NCBI RefSeq assembly: GCF_018449695.1
Contig: NZ_JAAVUY010000007.1
Location: forward strand, 248,001-312,000
Reading direction: 5' to 3'
Source: Bradyrhizobium sp. dw_411
GTDB taxonomy: Bacteria > Pseudomonadota > Alphaproteobacteria > Rhizobiales > Xanthobacteraceae
DNA length: 64,000 nucleotides
Shown piece by piece: positions 26,020 through 35,061 of this stretch. Each line of letters begins with the position of its first letter. The first letter of the stretch is position 1. The position numbers and the translations under genes were made by a program. The notes beneath the pieces are model-generated. The model saw only the letters and a list, made by a program, of their open reading frames with translations, made no database searches and had not been told where the DNA came from.

Positions 26020-27038
26020 GAAGGCGTCTTGGGACGACCGAGCAGTGATGCCATTTCGTCTTCCAGATTCTCAAAGCCGCTCTTTCCCGCAGGTGCGGGC
26101 ACCGGCGGCGGCATCGGTTCGACGCCACGCGCTGCGCTGCGGCCGGGCGGCGGTTCGGGAGCGACCGGCGGCGCGCCGATACGCGGTTCGGAATCGCCGG
26201 AGGGCCGGCGAAGTGCGGCTTCCAGGCGTTGCGCCATCTCGGCGAGATTCTGATCCGCCGACGACATGGCCGGGGCCGGAGCGGGGGCCGGGATCGGGGG
26301 CGGCGCTGGAGGGGGCGGCGGCGGTGCAACGGCGCGTTCCGGCGTGCGGATCGGGGGCGGCTTTGGCGCTTCGCTCTGACGCGTCGGGCGCGGCAGCATC
26401 GGTTCGGTACGCGACGGCATCACGCCGCGCGACGGCGGCGGCTCGGGGCGCGGTTCGGGCCTTAGTTCGGCCCTGGGTTCCGGGCGCGATTCCTGGCGGC
26501 TGCCGATCGGCTCCGGCGAGAATCCGGCCAACGGATCGCTGCGTTCGCTGCGCCGCTCCGATATGGCCGGCGTTGCCGGACGGCGGATTTCGTCGGCGAA
26601 AGAAGGACGGGACGGGCGGGGCGGCGGCTCGGGCATTTGCGGTTCGGGAAGCTCGAAGGCCTCGGCGCGCGGGCCGTCGTCGCCCCAATTGCCGGCATCC
26701 GGCAGCGGCGCGATCCGGGGCTGCGGCTCGACGCCGCCGACCGCCGGCCGTGACGGTAGCTGATCCCGTCCGGGCATCGCACGCACGATATTGGGCTCGA
26801 CCACGATGTCGGTCGGACCGCCGATCATCAGGAGGTGTTCGATATTGTCACGCCGCACCAGCACCAGCCGGCGGCGGCCATCCACCGCGGCGGCGTCGAT
26901 CACGGCGAGCCGCGGCATCCGGCCCCGGTTGGTATTCGCGCCCAGCCGGTTCCCCGCGAATCGACGCACCAGCCAGGCGGCAAGGCCGATCAGCGCCAGA
27001 ACCGCCACGAATGCGAAGAAAAATGTCAGTGCCTGCAT
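26016..27038 (-). CDS. fliO: FliO-like flagellar biosynthesis protein with long Pro/Arg-rich tail
   Basis: This 340-residue protein has one N-terminal transmembrane helix (about residues 4-24). A short FliO-type cytoplasmic domain follows (PRLAVIDAAAVDGRRRLVLVRRDNIEHLLMIGGPTDIVVE). More than 220 residues of low-complexity Pro/Arg/Glu sequence come next, including PPPPPPAPPPIPAPAPAPA. Enteric FliO is about 120 residues; the tail is therefore a large extension. FliO stabilises FliP during gate assembly, and the ATGA overlap with fliP fits that partnership. The homology is confined to the first 100 or so residues. Confidence 0.85.
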   Translation of the reverse strand: MQALTFFFAFVAVLALIGLAAWLVRRFAGNRLGANTNRGRMPRLAVIDAAAVDGRRRLVLVRRDNIEHLLMIGGPTDIVVEPNIVRAMPGRDQLPSRPAVGGVEPQPRIAPLPDAGNWGDDGPRAEAFELPEPQMPEPPPRPSRPSFADEIRRPATPAISERRSERSDPLAGFSPEPIGSRQESRPEPRAELRPEPRPEPPPSRGVMPSRTEPMLPRPTRQSEAPKPPPIRTPERAVAPPPPPPAPPPIPAPAPAPAMSSADQNLAEMAQRLEAALRRPSGDSEPRIGAPPVAPEPPPGRSAARGVEPMPPPVPAPAGKSGFENLEDEMASLLGRPKTPS

Positions 27039-27434
27039 GCTTTGTCCCCGGCAAACGGCGTTTTCTTCAAGAGTCTGTTTGCTTCAAGTCTACGCGTCGA
27101 AGGTGGATCGAAACGAGCGCCCGGTGGCATACCAGATGGCGAACGAAGCCTCGATCCGGCCCTAAACGTTAATTCCCCGCGGCAGAAACTGCCGCCCCAT
27201 ATCCTAATAACCTATGAATCGTCTGAGCCAAAACGACTTCTCGCAATCCCGACGCCTTTGATTTCATTGGTTAACGCAGCATTCGTGGCGAAAATGTGCA
27301 CGGTGCCGGGCGAATCGGCATTGCAGCGGGACATTGTTCAGTGCGGCAATTTTAACCCGCTGTTAACCATACACACGGCAAATTCTGCCCACCTCCTGCG
27401 GCGTCGTGCCGTCAGGCGAGGGGAGAGCGGCGCG
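27039..27434. promoter_or_regulatory. Divergent promoter region between fliO and flgB
   Basis: This 396-bp region holds no convincing gene. It contains a 7-bp hairpin (27179-27185 with 27189-27195, AAA loop) and AT-richer tracts around 27200-27280 and 27350-27385 (including GTTAACCATACAC). It must hold the promoters of the fliO-fliP pair and the flgB operon; no confident sigma-factor boxes were assigned. Confidence 0.45.
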
Positions 27435-27842
27435 ATGGCTATCAACGATCTTCCGATGCTGGCGGCGCTGCGCACCAAGATGCAGTGGCATCAGGAGCGC
27501 CAGCGGGTACTCGCGGAAAACGTTTCCAACTCCGATACGCCGAATTTCAAGCCGCGCGACCTGGTCGCACCGAAATTCGATGTCACCGGCGCCAGTCCCA
27601 CGGGATCGATCGGGCCGCTGGCGATGGCGCGCACCAGTACCGGTCATATGGTGATGGCCGGGGCCGATCCGACCTTCGATCAGAACAACAGGGTCGGTTT
27701 CGAGACCAGGCCCGCCGGCAATGCCGTCAACCTGGAAGACGAGATGCTCAAGGTCTCGGCCAACCAGATGGACTACGCGGCGGTGAGCTCGCTCTACAGC
27801 AAGAGTCTTCACCTGCTGAAGACCGCGATCGGCAAGGCCTGA
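27435..27842 (+). CDS. flgB: Flagellar proximal rod protein FlgB
   Basis: This 135-residue rod subunit has MAINDLPMLAALRTKMQWHQ, ENVSNSDTPNFKPRDL and the C-terminal KVSANQMDYAAVSSLYSKSL. The ATG at 27435 follows GAGGGGAGAG; the open frame continues far upstream but without flagellar similarity. First gene of the operon flgB-flgC-fliE-fliQ-fliR-flhB. Confidence 0.95.
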   Translation: MAINDLPMLAALRTKMQWHQERQRVLAENVSNSDTPNFKPRDLVAPKFDVTGASPTGSIGPLAMARTSTGHMVMAGADPTFDQNNRVGFETRPAGNAVNLEDEMLKVSANQMDYAAVSSLYSKSLHLLKTAIGKA

Positions 27843-27893
27843 CGCATGATCCGGACCGCCAAGGAAACTGCAAAGAGATAAGGGAGCGGCAGC

Positions 27894-28319
27894 ATGGCAA
27901 CCGACGCAAACGATTTCGCCCGCTCGATGGGCATCGCGACCTCGGGTCTGCGCGCGCAGTCCGGACGGATGCGGGTGATCTCCGAAAACATCGCCAATTC
28001 GAGTTCCACCGCGGCAACCGCCGGCGGCGATCCCTACCGCCGCAAGGTGCCGACGTTTTCTTCCGCGCTCGACCGCACGCTGGATGCCCAGGTCGTCACG
28101 CTGGGCAAAATAAGACCCGACCAGACCGCGTTCAACGTCAAATACGAGCCGAGCAACCCGGCCGCGGACGCCTCCGGCAACGTCAAATATCCCAACGTCA
28201 ATCCGCTGATCGAAATGACCGACATGCGCGAAGCGCAGCGGTCTTACGAGGCGAATCTCAACATCATCAGCGCGACGCGCCGGATGATCCAACGCACGCT
28301 CGACATTCTCAAGAGCTGA
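27894..28319 (+). CDS. flgC: Flagellar proximal rod protein FlgC
   Basis: This 141-residue protein has the rod-family N-terminus (SMGIATSGLRAQSGRMRVISENIANSSS). The middle holds DPYRRKVPTFSSALDR, and the C-terminus is YPNVNPLIEMTDMREAQRSYEANLN. A GGGAGCGGC Shine-Dalgarno-like stretch precedes the ATG. It sits 51 bp after flgB and 16 bp before fliE. Confidence 0.96.
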   Translation: MATDANDFARSMGIATSGLRAQSGRMRVISENIANSSSTAATAGGDPYRRKVPTFSSALDRTLDAQVVTLGKIRPDQTAFNVKYEPSNPAADASGNVKYPNVNPLIEMTDMREAQRSYEANLNIISATRRMIQRTLDILKS

Positions 28320-28335
28320 ACAGGAAAACTGAGTC

Positions 28336-28653
28336 ATGGCTTCTCCGTCAGTCGCTGCAAACGCCTACGCCGCACTCTCCCGCATCATGGACAGCAACGG
28401 CGCCGCCACCGGCAAGGGCGCCGAAGTCGGCGGCGGGCAATCCTTCAGCGCGGTGCTCAAGGACGCGATCGGCAGCGTGCTCGACACCGGGCGCAAATCC
28501 GACCAGCAGACCGTCGCGATGGCATCGGGCAAGGCCAATGTGATGGACGTCGTGACCGCGGTGGCGGAAACCGACGTCGCCGTCTCGACGCTGGTGTCGG
28601 TGCGCGACAAGGTCATCCAGTCCTACGAAGACATCATGAAGATGGCGATCTGA
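28336..28653 (+). CDS. fliE: Flagellar hook-basal body complex protein FliE
   Basis: This 105-residue adaptor joins the MS-ring/export gate to the rod. Typical features are the Ala/Ser-rich N-terminus, SFSAVLKDAIGSVLDTGRKSDQQ and the C-terminal VMDVVTAVAETDVAVSTLVSVRDKVIQSYEDIM. Same operon as flgB and flgC. A REP-like element follows it before fliQ. Confidence 0.95.
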   Translation: MASPSVAANAYAALSRIMDSNGAATGKGAEVGGGQSFSAVLKDAIGSVLDTGRKSDQQTVAMASGKANVMDVVTAVAETDVAVSTLVSVRDKVIQSYEDIMKMAI

Positions 28654-28667
28654 GTTTTTCAACCGCC

Positions 28668-28770
28668 GTCATTCCGGGATGGGCCGAAGGACCAGACCTG
28701 GAGAATCTCGAGATTCTCAGATGTGCAATTGCACATCATAGTTCGATGCTTCGCATCGCCCCGGAATGAC
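28668..28770. repeat. REP-like element, family B, inside the flagellar operon
   Basis: Outer arms GTCATTCCGGG and CCCCGGAATGAC enclose two perfect palindromes, GAGAATCTCGAGATTCTC (28701-28718) and ATGTGCAATTGCACAT (28721-28736), and a GATGC/GCATC hairpin. It lies between fliE and fliQ in an otherwise compact operon, so the RNA hairpins could set the relative levels of the two parts. A second copy of the family is at 43604-43684. Confidence 0.85.
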
Positions 28771-28795
28771 AAGTTGACAAAATGGAACACATGTA

Positions 28796-29059
28796 ATGAC
28801 CGGTGCTGAAACTCTCGACGTGGCGCGCGATGCGATCTGGACCATCGTGGTGGTGTCGTCACCGCTGATGGTCGTCGGCCTGGTGGTCGGCGTCGTGGTG
28901 TCGCTGTTCCAGGCGCTCACCCAGATCCAGGAACAGACGCTGGTGTTCGTGCCGAAGATCCTGGCGATCTTTGTGACATTATTGCTGGCGCTGCCGTTCA
29001 TGGCGGATGCGCTGCACAGCCACATGATGCGGATATCGTCGCGAATCATAGGCGGTTGA
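28796..29059 (+). CDS. fliQ: Flagellar export gate protein FliQ
   Basis: This 87-residue protein has two transmembrane hairpins (IWTIVVVSSPLMVVGLVVGVVVSLFQ and ILAIFVTLLLALPFMADAL) separated by the conserved ALTQIQEQTLVFVPK. It forms the outer ring of the FliPQR export gate. Normal length. It ends 17 bp before the chosen fliR start. Confidence 0.96.
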   Translation: MTGAETLDVARDAIWTIVVVSSPLMVVGLVVGVVVSLFQALTQIQEQTLVFVPKILAIFVTLLLALPFMADALHSHMMRISSRIIGG

Positions 29060-29076
29060 GGCACTATGCGTCGATC

Positions 29077-29847
29077 ATGCGCATCGATATCTCACTGCTG
29101 CCTGCGCTCGCCGCCGCTTTCATGCTGGTGTTCGCCCGCGTCGCTGCCATGGTGATGGTGTTGCCGGCGCTGGGTCAGTCCAATATTCCGGTTCGCATCA
29201 AGATCGCGATCGCGGTGCTGCTGACGTTGATCATCCTGCCGCTGCACCGTACCGCCTACACCATCGACATGAGTTCGATGACGCCGCTGGTGGTTTCGAT
29301 GCTGCATGAGATCATCATCGGCGTCGTGCTCGGCGCCACCGCGCAGGTCGCGATGTCGGCGCTGCAGGTCGCGGGATCGGTGATCGCCCAGCAGCTCGGG
29401 CTTGGATTTGTCACCGCGGTCGATCCGACCCAGGGCCAGCAGGGCGTGGTGATCGGAAACTTCCTCACGATGCTCGGCGTGACGCTGCTGTTTGCCACCG
29501 ACAGCCACCATCTGATCATTGCCGCGCTCAACGACAGCTACACGATTTTCTCGCCGGGCGATCTGGTGCCGAGCGGGGACGTCGCCGAACTCGCCACCCG
29601 CGCCTTTGCCGCGGCGTTCAAGATCGGCATGCAATTGTCGGCGCCGTTTCTGGTGTTCGGCCTCGTCTTCAATATCGGCCTTGGCGTGCTGGCGCGGCTG
29701 ATGCCGCAGATGCAGGTCTATTTCGTCGGCGTGCCGCTTTCGATTCTCACCGGCTTTCTGATCTTTGCAGCCGTGCTCGCCGCGATGATGGGAACATTCC
29801 TCGATTATTTCGTCAGCGTCATGCACGACCTGATACCGCTCAACTGA
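29077..29847 (+). CDS. fliR: Flagellar export gate protein FliR
   Basis: This 256-residue protein has about six membrane segments, with LLPALAAAFMLVFARVAAMV, ALQVAGSVIAQQLGLGFVTAVDP and APFLVFGLVFNIGLGVLARLMPQMQVYFVG. The ATG at 29077 is preferred to the TTG overlapping fliQ because it gives the family-typical N-terminus MRIDISLLP. FliR completes the FliP5-FliR1-FliQ4 gate. 13 bp separate it from flhB. Confidence 0.95.
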   Translation: MRIDISLLPALAAAFMLVFARVAAMVMVLPALGQSNIPVRIKIAIAVLLTLIILPLHRTAYTIDMSSMTPLVVSMLHEIIIGVVLGATAQVAMSALQVAGSVIAQQLGLGFVTAVDPTQGQQGVVIGNFLTMLGVTLLFATDSHHLIIAALNDSYTIFSPGDLVPSGDVAELATRAFAAAFKIGMQLSAPFLVFGLVFNIGLGVLARLMPQMQVYFVGVPLSILTGFLIFAAVLAAMMGTFLDYFVSVMHDLIPLN

Positions 29848-29860
29848 AAGCCCCCAAGCG

Positions 29861-30937
29861 ATGGCGGAAGAAGACGAAGGCGCAGAACGCACAGAGGACC
29901 CCACACAAAAACGTCTGGATGATGCCCTCGAACGCGGCGATGTCGCCAAAAGCCAGGAGGTCAATACCTGGTTCATGATCGCCGGCGCGACGCTGATATT
30001 GTCGTCGTTCTCCGGTTCGATCGGCAGCATCCAGATGCCGCTGCGCAATCTGATCGCCAATTCGTGGATGATCCACGCCGACGGAAACAGCCTGCTCGAA
30101 CTGGCAAAGACCCTCGCCTATATACTGTTGGGGGCGCTCGGCGTGCCGCTGTTGTTGCTGGCGCTGGCGGCGATCGCCGGCAATATGCTGCAGCACCGTC
30201 TGGTGTGGTCGGGCGAATCCCTCAAGCCCTCATTCAGCAAGATCTCGCCGGCGTCCGGCGCCAAGCGGATCTTCGGCAAGCAGGCGGCGGCGAACTTCGG
30301 CAAGGGCCTGTTCAAGCTGTTCGCGCTGGGCGCCGTGATGACGATGATCCTGTGGCCGGAACGGCTTCGGCTGGAGTCGATGCTGCATTTCGATCCGAAC
30401 ATGATTTTCGGCGTGATCACCGGCCTGACGCTGCATCTGATGGGCGCCGTGGTGGCGATGCTCGCGGTGGTCGCGATCGCGGATTATTTCTTCCAGTACC
30501 GGCAGTGGTACAACCGGCAGAAGATGTCGCTGCAGGAGATGAAGGAAGAATTCAAGCAGTCCGAAGGCGACCCGCACATCAAGGGCCGGATCCGGCAATT
30601 GCGGCATGCGCGGATGAAGAAGCGCATGATGGCCGCTGTTCCCAAGGCCTCCGTGATCATCACCAACCCGACGCACTATTCGGTCGCGTTGTCCTATCAG
30701 CGCGGCATGGCGGCGCCGATCTGCGTGGCCAAGGGCGTCGATCGGATCGCGTTGAAGATCAGGGAGATCGCGGGCGAGCACGACATTCCCATTGTCGAGA
30801 ACGTGCCGCTGGCGCGCGCGCTGTACGCCACCGTGGAGATCGACCAGGAGATTCCGGTAGAGCACTATCATGCGGTCGCCGAAATCATCGGCTACGTGAT
30901 GGGTCTCAAGCGCGGGTTTTCGGGCCGGCGGGCGTGA
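29861..30937 (+). CDS. flhB: Flagellar export switch protein FlhB
   Basis: This 358-residue protein has the N-terminal ERTEDPTQKRLDDALERGDVAKSQE, four transmembrane helices and a C-terminal cytoplasmic domain. That domain has the autocleavage site N-P-T-H at about residues 269-272, within ITNPTHYSVAL, followed by IVENVPLARALY. Cleavage between Asn and Pro switches export specificity from rod/hook to filament. It ends the flagellar operon. Confidence 0.97.
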   Translation: MAEEDEGAERTEDPTQKRLDDALERGDVAKSQEVNTWFMIAGATLILSSFSGSIGSIQMPLRNLIANSWMIHADGNSLLELAKTLAYILLGALGVPLLLLALAAIAGNMLQHRLVWSGESLKPSFSKISPASGAKRIFGKQAAANFGKGLFKLFALGAVMTMILWPERLRLESMLHFDPNMIFGVITGLTLHLMGAVVAMLAVVAIADYFFQYRQWYNRQKMSLQEMKEEFKQSEGDPHIKGRIRQLRHARMKKRMMAAVPKASVIITNPTHYSVALSYQRGMAAPICVAKGVDRIALKIREIAGEHDIPIVENVPLARALYATVEIDQEIPVEHYHAVAEIIGYVMGLKRGFSGRRA

Positions 30938-31133
30938 TGCAAGCAATCATTAGCCAGGGAACGGTCGGGCTTAAGGCGCCGGAAATGCGCGCAACCAGCG
31001 AAATAACAGCGTGATGGACTTGCATTGGCGGGTCCGATTCAGGCACTCAGGAGCAGAGCGTGCGAAACACACGACAAATCCAGCGCGTGCGAAGCACGCA
31101 TCACCTTCAAGCCGACAGGCCACGTCCCCTGGC

Positions 31134-33713
31134 ATGACCGCCGAACCTGACCACGATCTGTTACCGGAACCGCTGCCCGCCCATGAGCCGGCGCGGCGCA
31201 GCGGCAGCATCGTGCTGGTGTTGCTGGTGGCGGGCGGGATCGTCGCGGCCGCGGTGGCGCTGATGACCATCGGCCGGGCGCAGGCCCAGCCTTATATCCT
31301 CGGCCTGCTGGCACTGCTGGCGACGGTCGGGCTGTTCAATCTGTTCGCCTATGCGGCAGGGATCATCCGCTTCGCCGATCGCTCCACCGACGATCCTGTC
31401 ATCCGTCGCATCGCCGATCTGGCTTATGATGGCCTCGCGGTCACCGATCCCGGCGGCCATGTGGTCTATTTCAACGCCGCCTATCTGGCGCTTACGGGGG
31501 CGACGACCGCGCTCGACGTGCGCCCGGTGGAACGGGTCTTCATCGGCAATCCCGATGTCTCCGAGGCGGTGTTTCGGCTGCTCAAGGCGGCGCGCGAAGG
31601 CAAGCGGCAGCAGGAAGAAGTCCGCATTGCCGGTCAGGACGGCAATCACGGCCGCTGGCTGCGGATGCGGGTACGGCCGCTCGGCCAAAGCAAGCGCGAG
31701 GCCAGATACGCGGTGTGGTCGATTGCCGACATCACCCGCGACCGCGAGCGGCAGGAAGACGTGTTCCAGGAGTTGCAGCACGCGATCGAATATCTCGATC
31801 ACGCGCCATGCGGCTTCTTCTCGGTCAATGCCGCCGGTGACATCGTCTATATCAATGCGACGCTGGCGAACTGGCTGGACCATGATCTGGCGGAAATCGG
31901 TTCGGGCGGCCTGAAGCTGGCCGATATCGTGTCCGGCGACGGCGCATCGCTGCTGACGTCGATTCCGCCGGTGCCGGGCGAGGTCAAGACCGAAGTATTC
32001 GACATCGACCTGCGAATGCGCGGCGGCAAGACCGTGCCGGTGCGGCTCTATCACAAGCTCGCCTTCGGCGCCGACGGCGTGCCTGGCGCATCGCGCACGC
32101 TGGTGATCAGCCGGGCGCGGGACGAGCGGGCCGATCCGCAGCGCGCCGCCGAAGTACGCTTCATGCGCTTCTTCGACCATACCCCGATGGCGATCGCGAC
32201 CGTCGATCGCGGCGGTGCGGTGGTCCGCGCCAATGCGCGCTTCGCCAAACTGGCGCAAGGCCTCACGGCCGATGGCGCCGCCAGCAAATCGATCTTCCGC
32301 ACCGTCAATGCGCGCGACCGCAGCCTCCTGATCGCGGCGATCAACCAGGCGGCCGAAGGGCAGGGCGATATCCCGCCGGTCGAGGCCATGCTTGACGGAC
32401 CCAAGGAGCGCTGGGGGCAGTTCTTCGTCACCACCGTCGAGGAAGACGAACGCGAGACCGAAGCCGCCATCGTCTACATGCTGGAGACCACCGAGCGGCG
32501 AACGCTCGAGAACCAGATCAACCAGTCGCAGAAGATGGACATGGTCGGCCAGCTCGCCGGCGGCATCGCCCATGACTTCAACAACGTGCTCTCCGCCATC
32601 ATGATGGCGAATGATTTCCTGCTGAACGCGCACAAGCCGACCGATCCGTCGTTCCAGGACATCATGCAGATCAAGCAGAACGCGACCCGCGCCGCGACGC
32701 TGGTGCGACAGCTCCTGGCATTCTCGCGCCGCCAGACGCTGCGGCCGCAGGTGCTCGATCTCGGCGACGCATTGTCCGACCTCACCATGTTGTTGCGCCG
32801 GTTGATCGGCGAGAAGGTCAAGCTCGACCTCGTGCATGGCCGCGATCTCTGGCCGGTCAAGGTCGACGTCTCGCAGTTCGAACAGGTGATCGTCAATCTG
32901 GCCGTCAACGCCCGCGATGCGATGCCCGAGGGCGGCAAGCTGACGGTGCGGACCGGCAATGTATCGTCGGAAGAAGCCGCCGGGCTGTCCTACAAGGGAA
33001 TGCCGGCGGCGGATTATGTGCGGATCGATGTCGCCGACACCGGCACCGGGATTCCCGCCGAGATCGTCGACAAGATCTTCGAGCCGTTCTTCTCGACCAA
33101 GGAAGTCGGCAAGGGGACGGGTCTCGGCCTGTCGACGGTGTACGGCATCGTCAAGCAGACCGGCGGTTTCGTCTATGTCGACTCCGAAGCCGGCAAGGGC
33201 ACTTCGTTTCATATCTTCCTGCCGCGGCATCACGCCGAGAAGGAAGCTGCACCTGACATCGCCGCTGCTAATGGCGCGGCCACGAATGGCGTCGCCAAAG
33301 AGCCGCCGCCGGCGGAGGTGAAACCGCGCACCGATTTGACCGGGCAGGGCACCATCCTGCTGGTCGAGGACGAGGACGGCCTGCGCTCGCTCAATGCGCG
33401 CGGTCTTCGCTCACGCGGCTACAGCGTCATCGAGGCGGCGAACGGGCTCGAGGCGATGGAAGCGCTGGAAGAAAAGAACGGCGCGGTCGATCTTGTGGTG
33501 TCCGACGTGGTGATGCCGGAAATGGACGGCCCGACGCTGCTCAAGAACATGCGCGGCCGCAATCCCGATCTTAAAATCATCTTCGTGTCGGGTTATGCCG
33601 AAGACGCGTTCGAAAAGAGCCTGCCGGAGAACCAGCAATTCGCCTTCCTGCCGAAACCTTTCACGCTGAGCCAACTGGTCGCCGCAGTGAAGGAAACCAT
33701 GGCGCCATCGTGA
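31134..33713 (+). CDS. cckA: Cell-cycle hybrid histidine kinase CckA
   Basis: This protein of about 859 residues has two N-terminal transmembrane helices ([38 protein letters not shown]). Several PAS domains follow. The DHp domain has the phosphoacceptor in [15 protein letters not shown] (His about 480), and the catalytic domain has [24 protein letters not shown] and [17 protein letters not shown]-terminal receiver domain has [12 protein letters not shown] (Asp about 791). This layout is that of CckA, which phosphorylates CtrA through ChpT to control division and flagellar genes. The ATG at 31134 is preferred; an ATG 123 bp upstream would add a low-complexity tail. Confidence 0.93.
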   Translation: MTAEPDHDLLPEPLPAHEPARRSGSIVLVLLVAGGIVAAAVALMTIGRAQAQPYILGLLALLATVGLFNLFAYAAGIIRFADRSTDDPVIRRIADLAYDGLAVTDPGGHVVYFNAAYLALTGATTALDVRPVERVFIGNPDVSEAVFRLLKAAREGKRQQEEVRIAGQDGNHGRWLRMRVRPLGQSKREARYAVWSIADITRDRERQEDVFQELQHAIEYLDHAPCGFFSVNAAGDIVYINATLANWLDHDLAEIGSGGLKLADIVSGDGASLLTSIPPVPGEVKTEVFDIDLRMRGGKTVPVRLYHKLAFGADGVPGASRTLVISRARDERADPQRAAEVRFMRFFDHTPMAIATVDRGGAVVRANARFAKLAQGLTADGAASKSIFRTVNARDRSLLIAAINQAAEGQGDIPPVEAMLDGPKERWGQFFVTTVEEDERETEAAIVYMLETTERRTLENQINQSQKMDMVGQLAGGIAHDFNNVLSAIMMANDFLLNAHKPTDPSFQDIMQIKQNATRAATLVRQLLAFSRRQTLRPQVLDLGDALSDLTMLLRRLIGEKVKLDLVHGRDLWPVKVDVSQFEQVIVNLAVNARDAMPEGGKLTVRTGNVSSEEAAGLSYKGMPAADYVRIDVADTGTGIPAEIVDKIFEPFFSTKEVGKGTGLGLSTVYGIVKQTGGFVYVDSEAGKGTSFHIFLPRHHAEKEAAPDIAAANGAATNGVAKEPPPAEVKPRTDLTGQGTILLVEDEDGLRSLNARGLRSRGYSVIEAANGLEAMEALEEKNGAVDLVVSDVVMPEMDGPTLLKNMRGRNPDLKIIFVSGYAEDAFEKSLPENQQFAFLPKPFTLSQLVAAVKETMAPS

Positions 33714-33890
33714 TGGCCGCCTTGATCGACCCTTGCGGTGACGGGCGCAATACAGCAATACAATGAGCGTCCTTGCCGCATCCCCGCGACCGAGCGCCGC
33801 AGCCGATATCCCCGATCATGGCTTCACTTTCAGTCGATACGGCCCATGTTAGGGGCGTTTCCCCCCGCACGGGGATTTGAGGAAATTGAC

Positions 33891-34838
33891 ATGAAACTAA
33901 CGCAACGCGCCCGCGGCATCGTTCAGGCGATGGCCATCATCCTGTCGCTGGCGTTACCCGCGATGTTGGCCGTCTCATCATCGGCCGATGCCCGCATCGG
34001 CGGCGGCGTCAGCTCGGGTTCCCGGGGCTCGCGAACGTTTTCCGCGCCGCCGAGCACCTCGACCGCACCGAGCGCCGCGCAGCCATTCAACCGCACCATC
34101 ACCCAGCCGGGTAGCCCGGGCCTGGGCGCACCTGCCGGCGGCGGCTTCTTCAACCGGCCCGGCATGGGCCTGTTCGGCGGTCTCGCCGCGGGCTTCCTTG
34201 GCGCCGGCCTGCTTGGCATGTTGTTCGGTGGCGGAATGTTCGGTGGATTAGGCGGATTGTCGTCGATCTTCGGCCTGATCCTGCAGATCGGCCTGATCGT
34301 CATCGTGGTTCGGCTGGCGATGTCGTGGTGGCAGCGCCGTCACGAGACCGCTTATGCCGGTGCCCCCGCGGGCGGAATGGGCGGACAATCAAACTTCCGC
34401 ACCGGATCGGGTTTCGGCTTGGGATCGGGCAGTGCGCCGATCGAAATCGGCCCCAGCGACTATGAAGCCTTCGAGCGGTTGCTCGGCGAGCTTCAGACCG
34501 CGTGGTCGAACGAGGATATCGCCAAGCTGCATACGCTCGCGACCCCCGAAATGGTGTCGTATGTCACGCGGGATATCGCTGATCATAAGGCCCAGAACCT
34601 CATCAACACGGTCACCAACGTCAAGCTCTTGCAGGGCGATCTGGCCGAAGCCTGGCGCGAAGGCGACACCGATTTCGCCAGCGTGGCATTGCGGTACTCG
34701 CTGATCGACAAAACAGTCGATCGCGCCACCGGCCGGTTGGTGAAGGGCAGCGACCAGCCCACCGAGGTGACGGAAGTGTGGACCTTCCTGCGGGAGCGCG
34801 GCGCCGGCTGGGAACTGTCGGCGATCCAGCAGACCTGA
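33891..34838 (+). CDS. Tim44-like domain membrane protein
   Basis: This 315-residue protein has a signal/anchor (MAIILSLALPAMLAVSSSADA) and a Gly/Ser/Pro-rich segment. A hydrophobic Gly-rich membrane region follows (GLFGGLAAGFLGAGLLGMLFGGG). The C-terminal Tim44-like domain has IGPSDYEAFERLLGELQTAWSNEDIAKL and VWTFLRERGAGWELSAIQ. Bacterial Tim44-like proteins are of unclear function, with respiratory and membrane-biogenesis links proposed. The ATG at 33891 follows GAGGAAA. It is followed by a strong terminator, so it is monocistronic or the end of a unit with cckA. Confidence 0.9.
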   Translation: MKLTQRARGIVQAMAIILSLALPAMLAVSSSADARIGGGVSSGSRGSRTFSAPPSTSTAPSAAQPFNRTITQPGSPGLGAPAGGGFFNRPGMGLFGGLAAGFLGAGLLGMLFGGGMFGGLGGLSSIFGLILQIGLIVIVVRLAMSWWQRRHETAYAGAPAGGMGGQSNFRTGSGFGLGSGSAPIEIGPSDYEAFERLLGELQTAWSNEDIAKLHTLATPEMVSYVTRDIADHKAQNLINTVTNVKLLQGDLAEAWREGDTDFASVALRYSLIDKTVDRATGRLVKGSDQPTEVTEVWTFLRERGAGWELSAIQQT

Positions 34839-34862
34839 TCTTTTGCGATACGATGACGATAC

Positions 34863-34900
34863 AAGGCGCTGCGGTTGGTTCCGCGGCGCCTTTTCGTTTT
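34863..34900 (+). terminator. Rho-independent terminator after the Tim44-like gene
   Basis: Stem AAGGCGCTGCGG with CCGCGGCGCCTT around a TTGGTT loop (34863-34892), one unpaired position per arm, followed by TTTTCGTTTT. Confidence 0.85.
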
Positions 34901-35014
34901 CGGGCACTTCATTGCGGCGTTGCGAAAGCGGAATAATGTCGGCCGGGCCGGGTTGATGTCAGACTTGGCCGGGCCGTCAATGAGGGCCGGAAAGCGAATT
35001 TGAAAAACTACTCG

Positions 35015-35042
35015 TAAAAACAACCTGCAAAAAACAACCTGC
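35015..35042 (+). repeat. 14-bp tandem duplication in a 5' leader
   Basis: Two consecutive 14-bp units, A-rich then CAACCTGC, lie directly before the Shine-Dalgarno GGAGG of the gene at 35062, with a third partial A-run following. It is local slippage-type repetition in the untranslated leader and could affect mRNA accessibility. Confidence 0.7.
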
Positions 35043-35061
35043 AAAAAATCTGGAGGAATCG

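Noticed and set aside
31011..31133. N-terminal extension of CckA from an ATG at 31011
   Set aside because: The added 41 residues are low-complexity and repeat-like (GCGTGCGAAACAC and GCGTGCGAAGCAC), unlike the kinase N-terminus that starts at 31134.
31161..33233. A 690-codon open frame antisense to cckA
   Set aside because: Mirror of third-position GC bias in cckA; the sense frame has kinase and receiver motifs in the right order.
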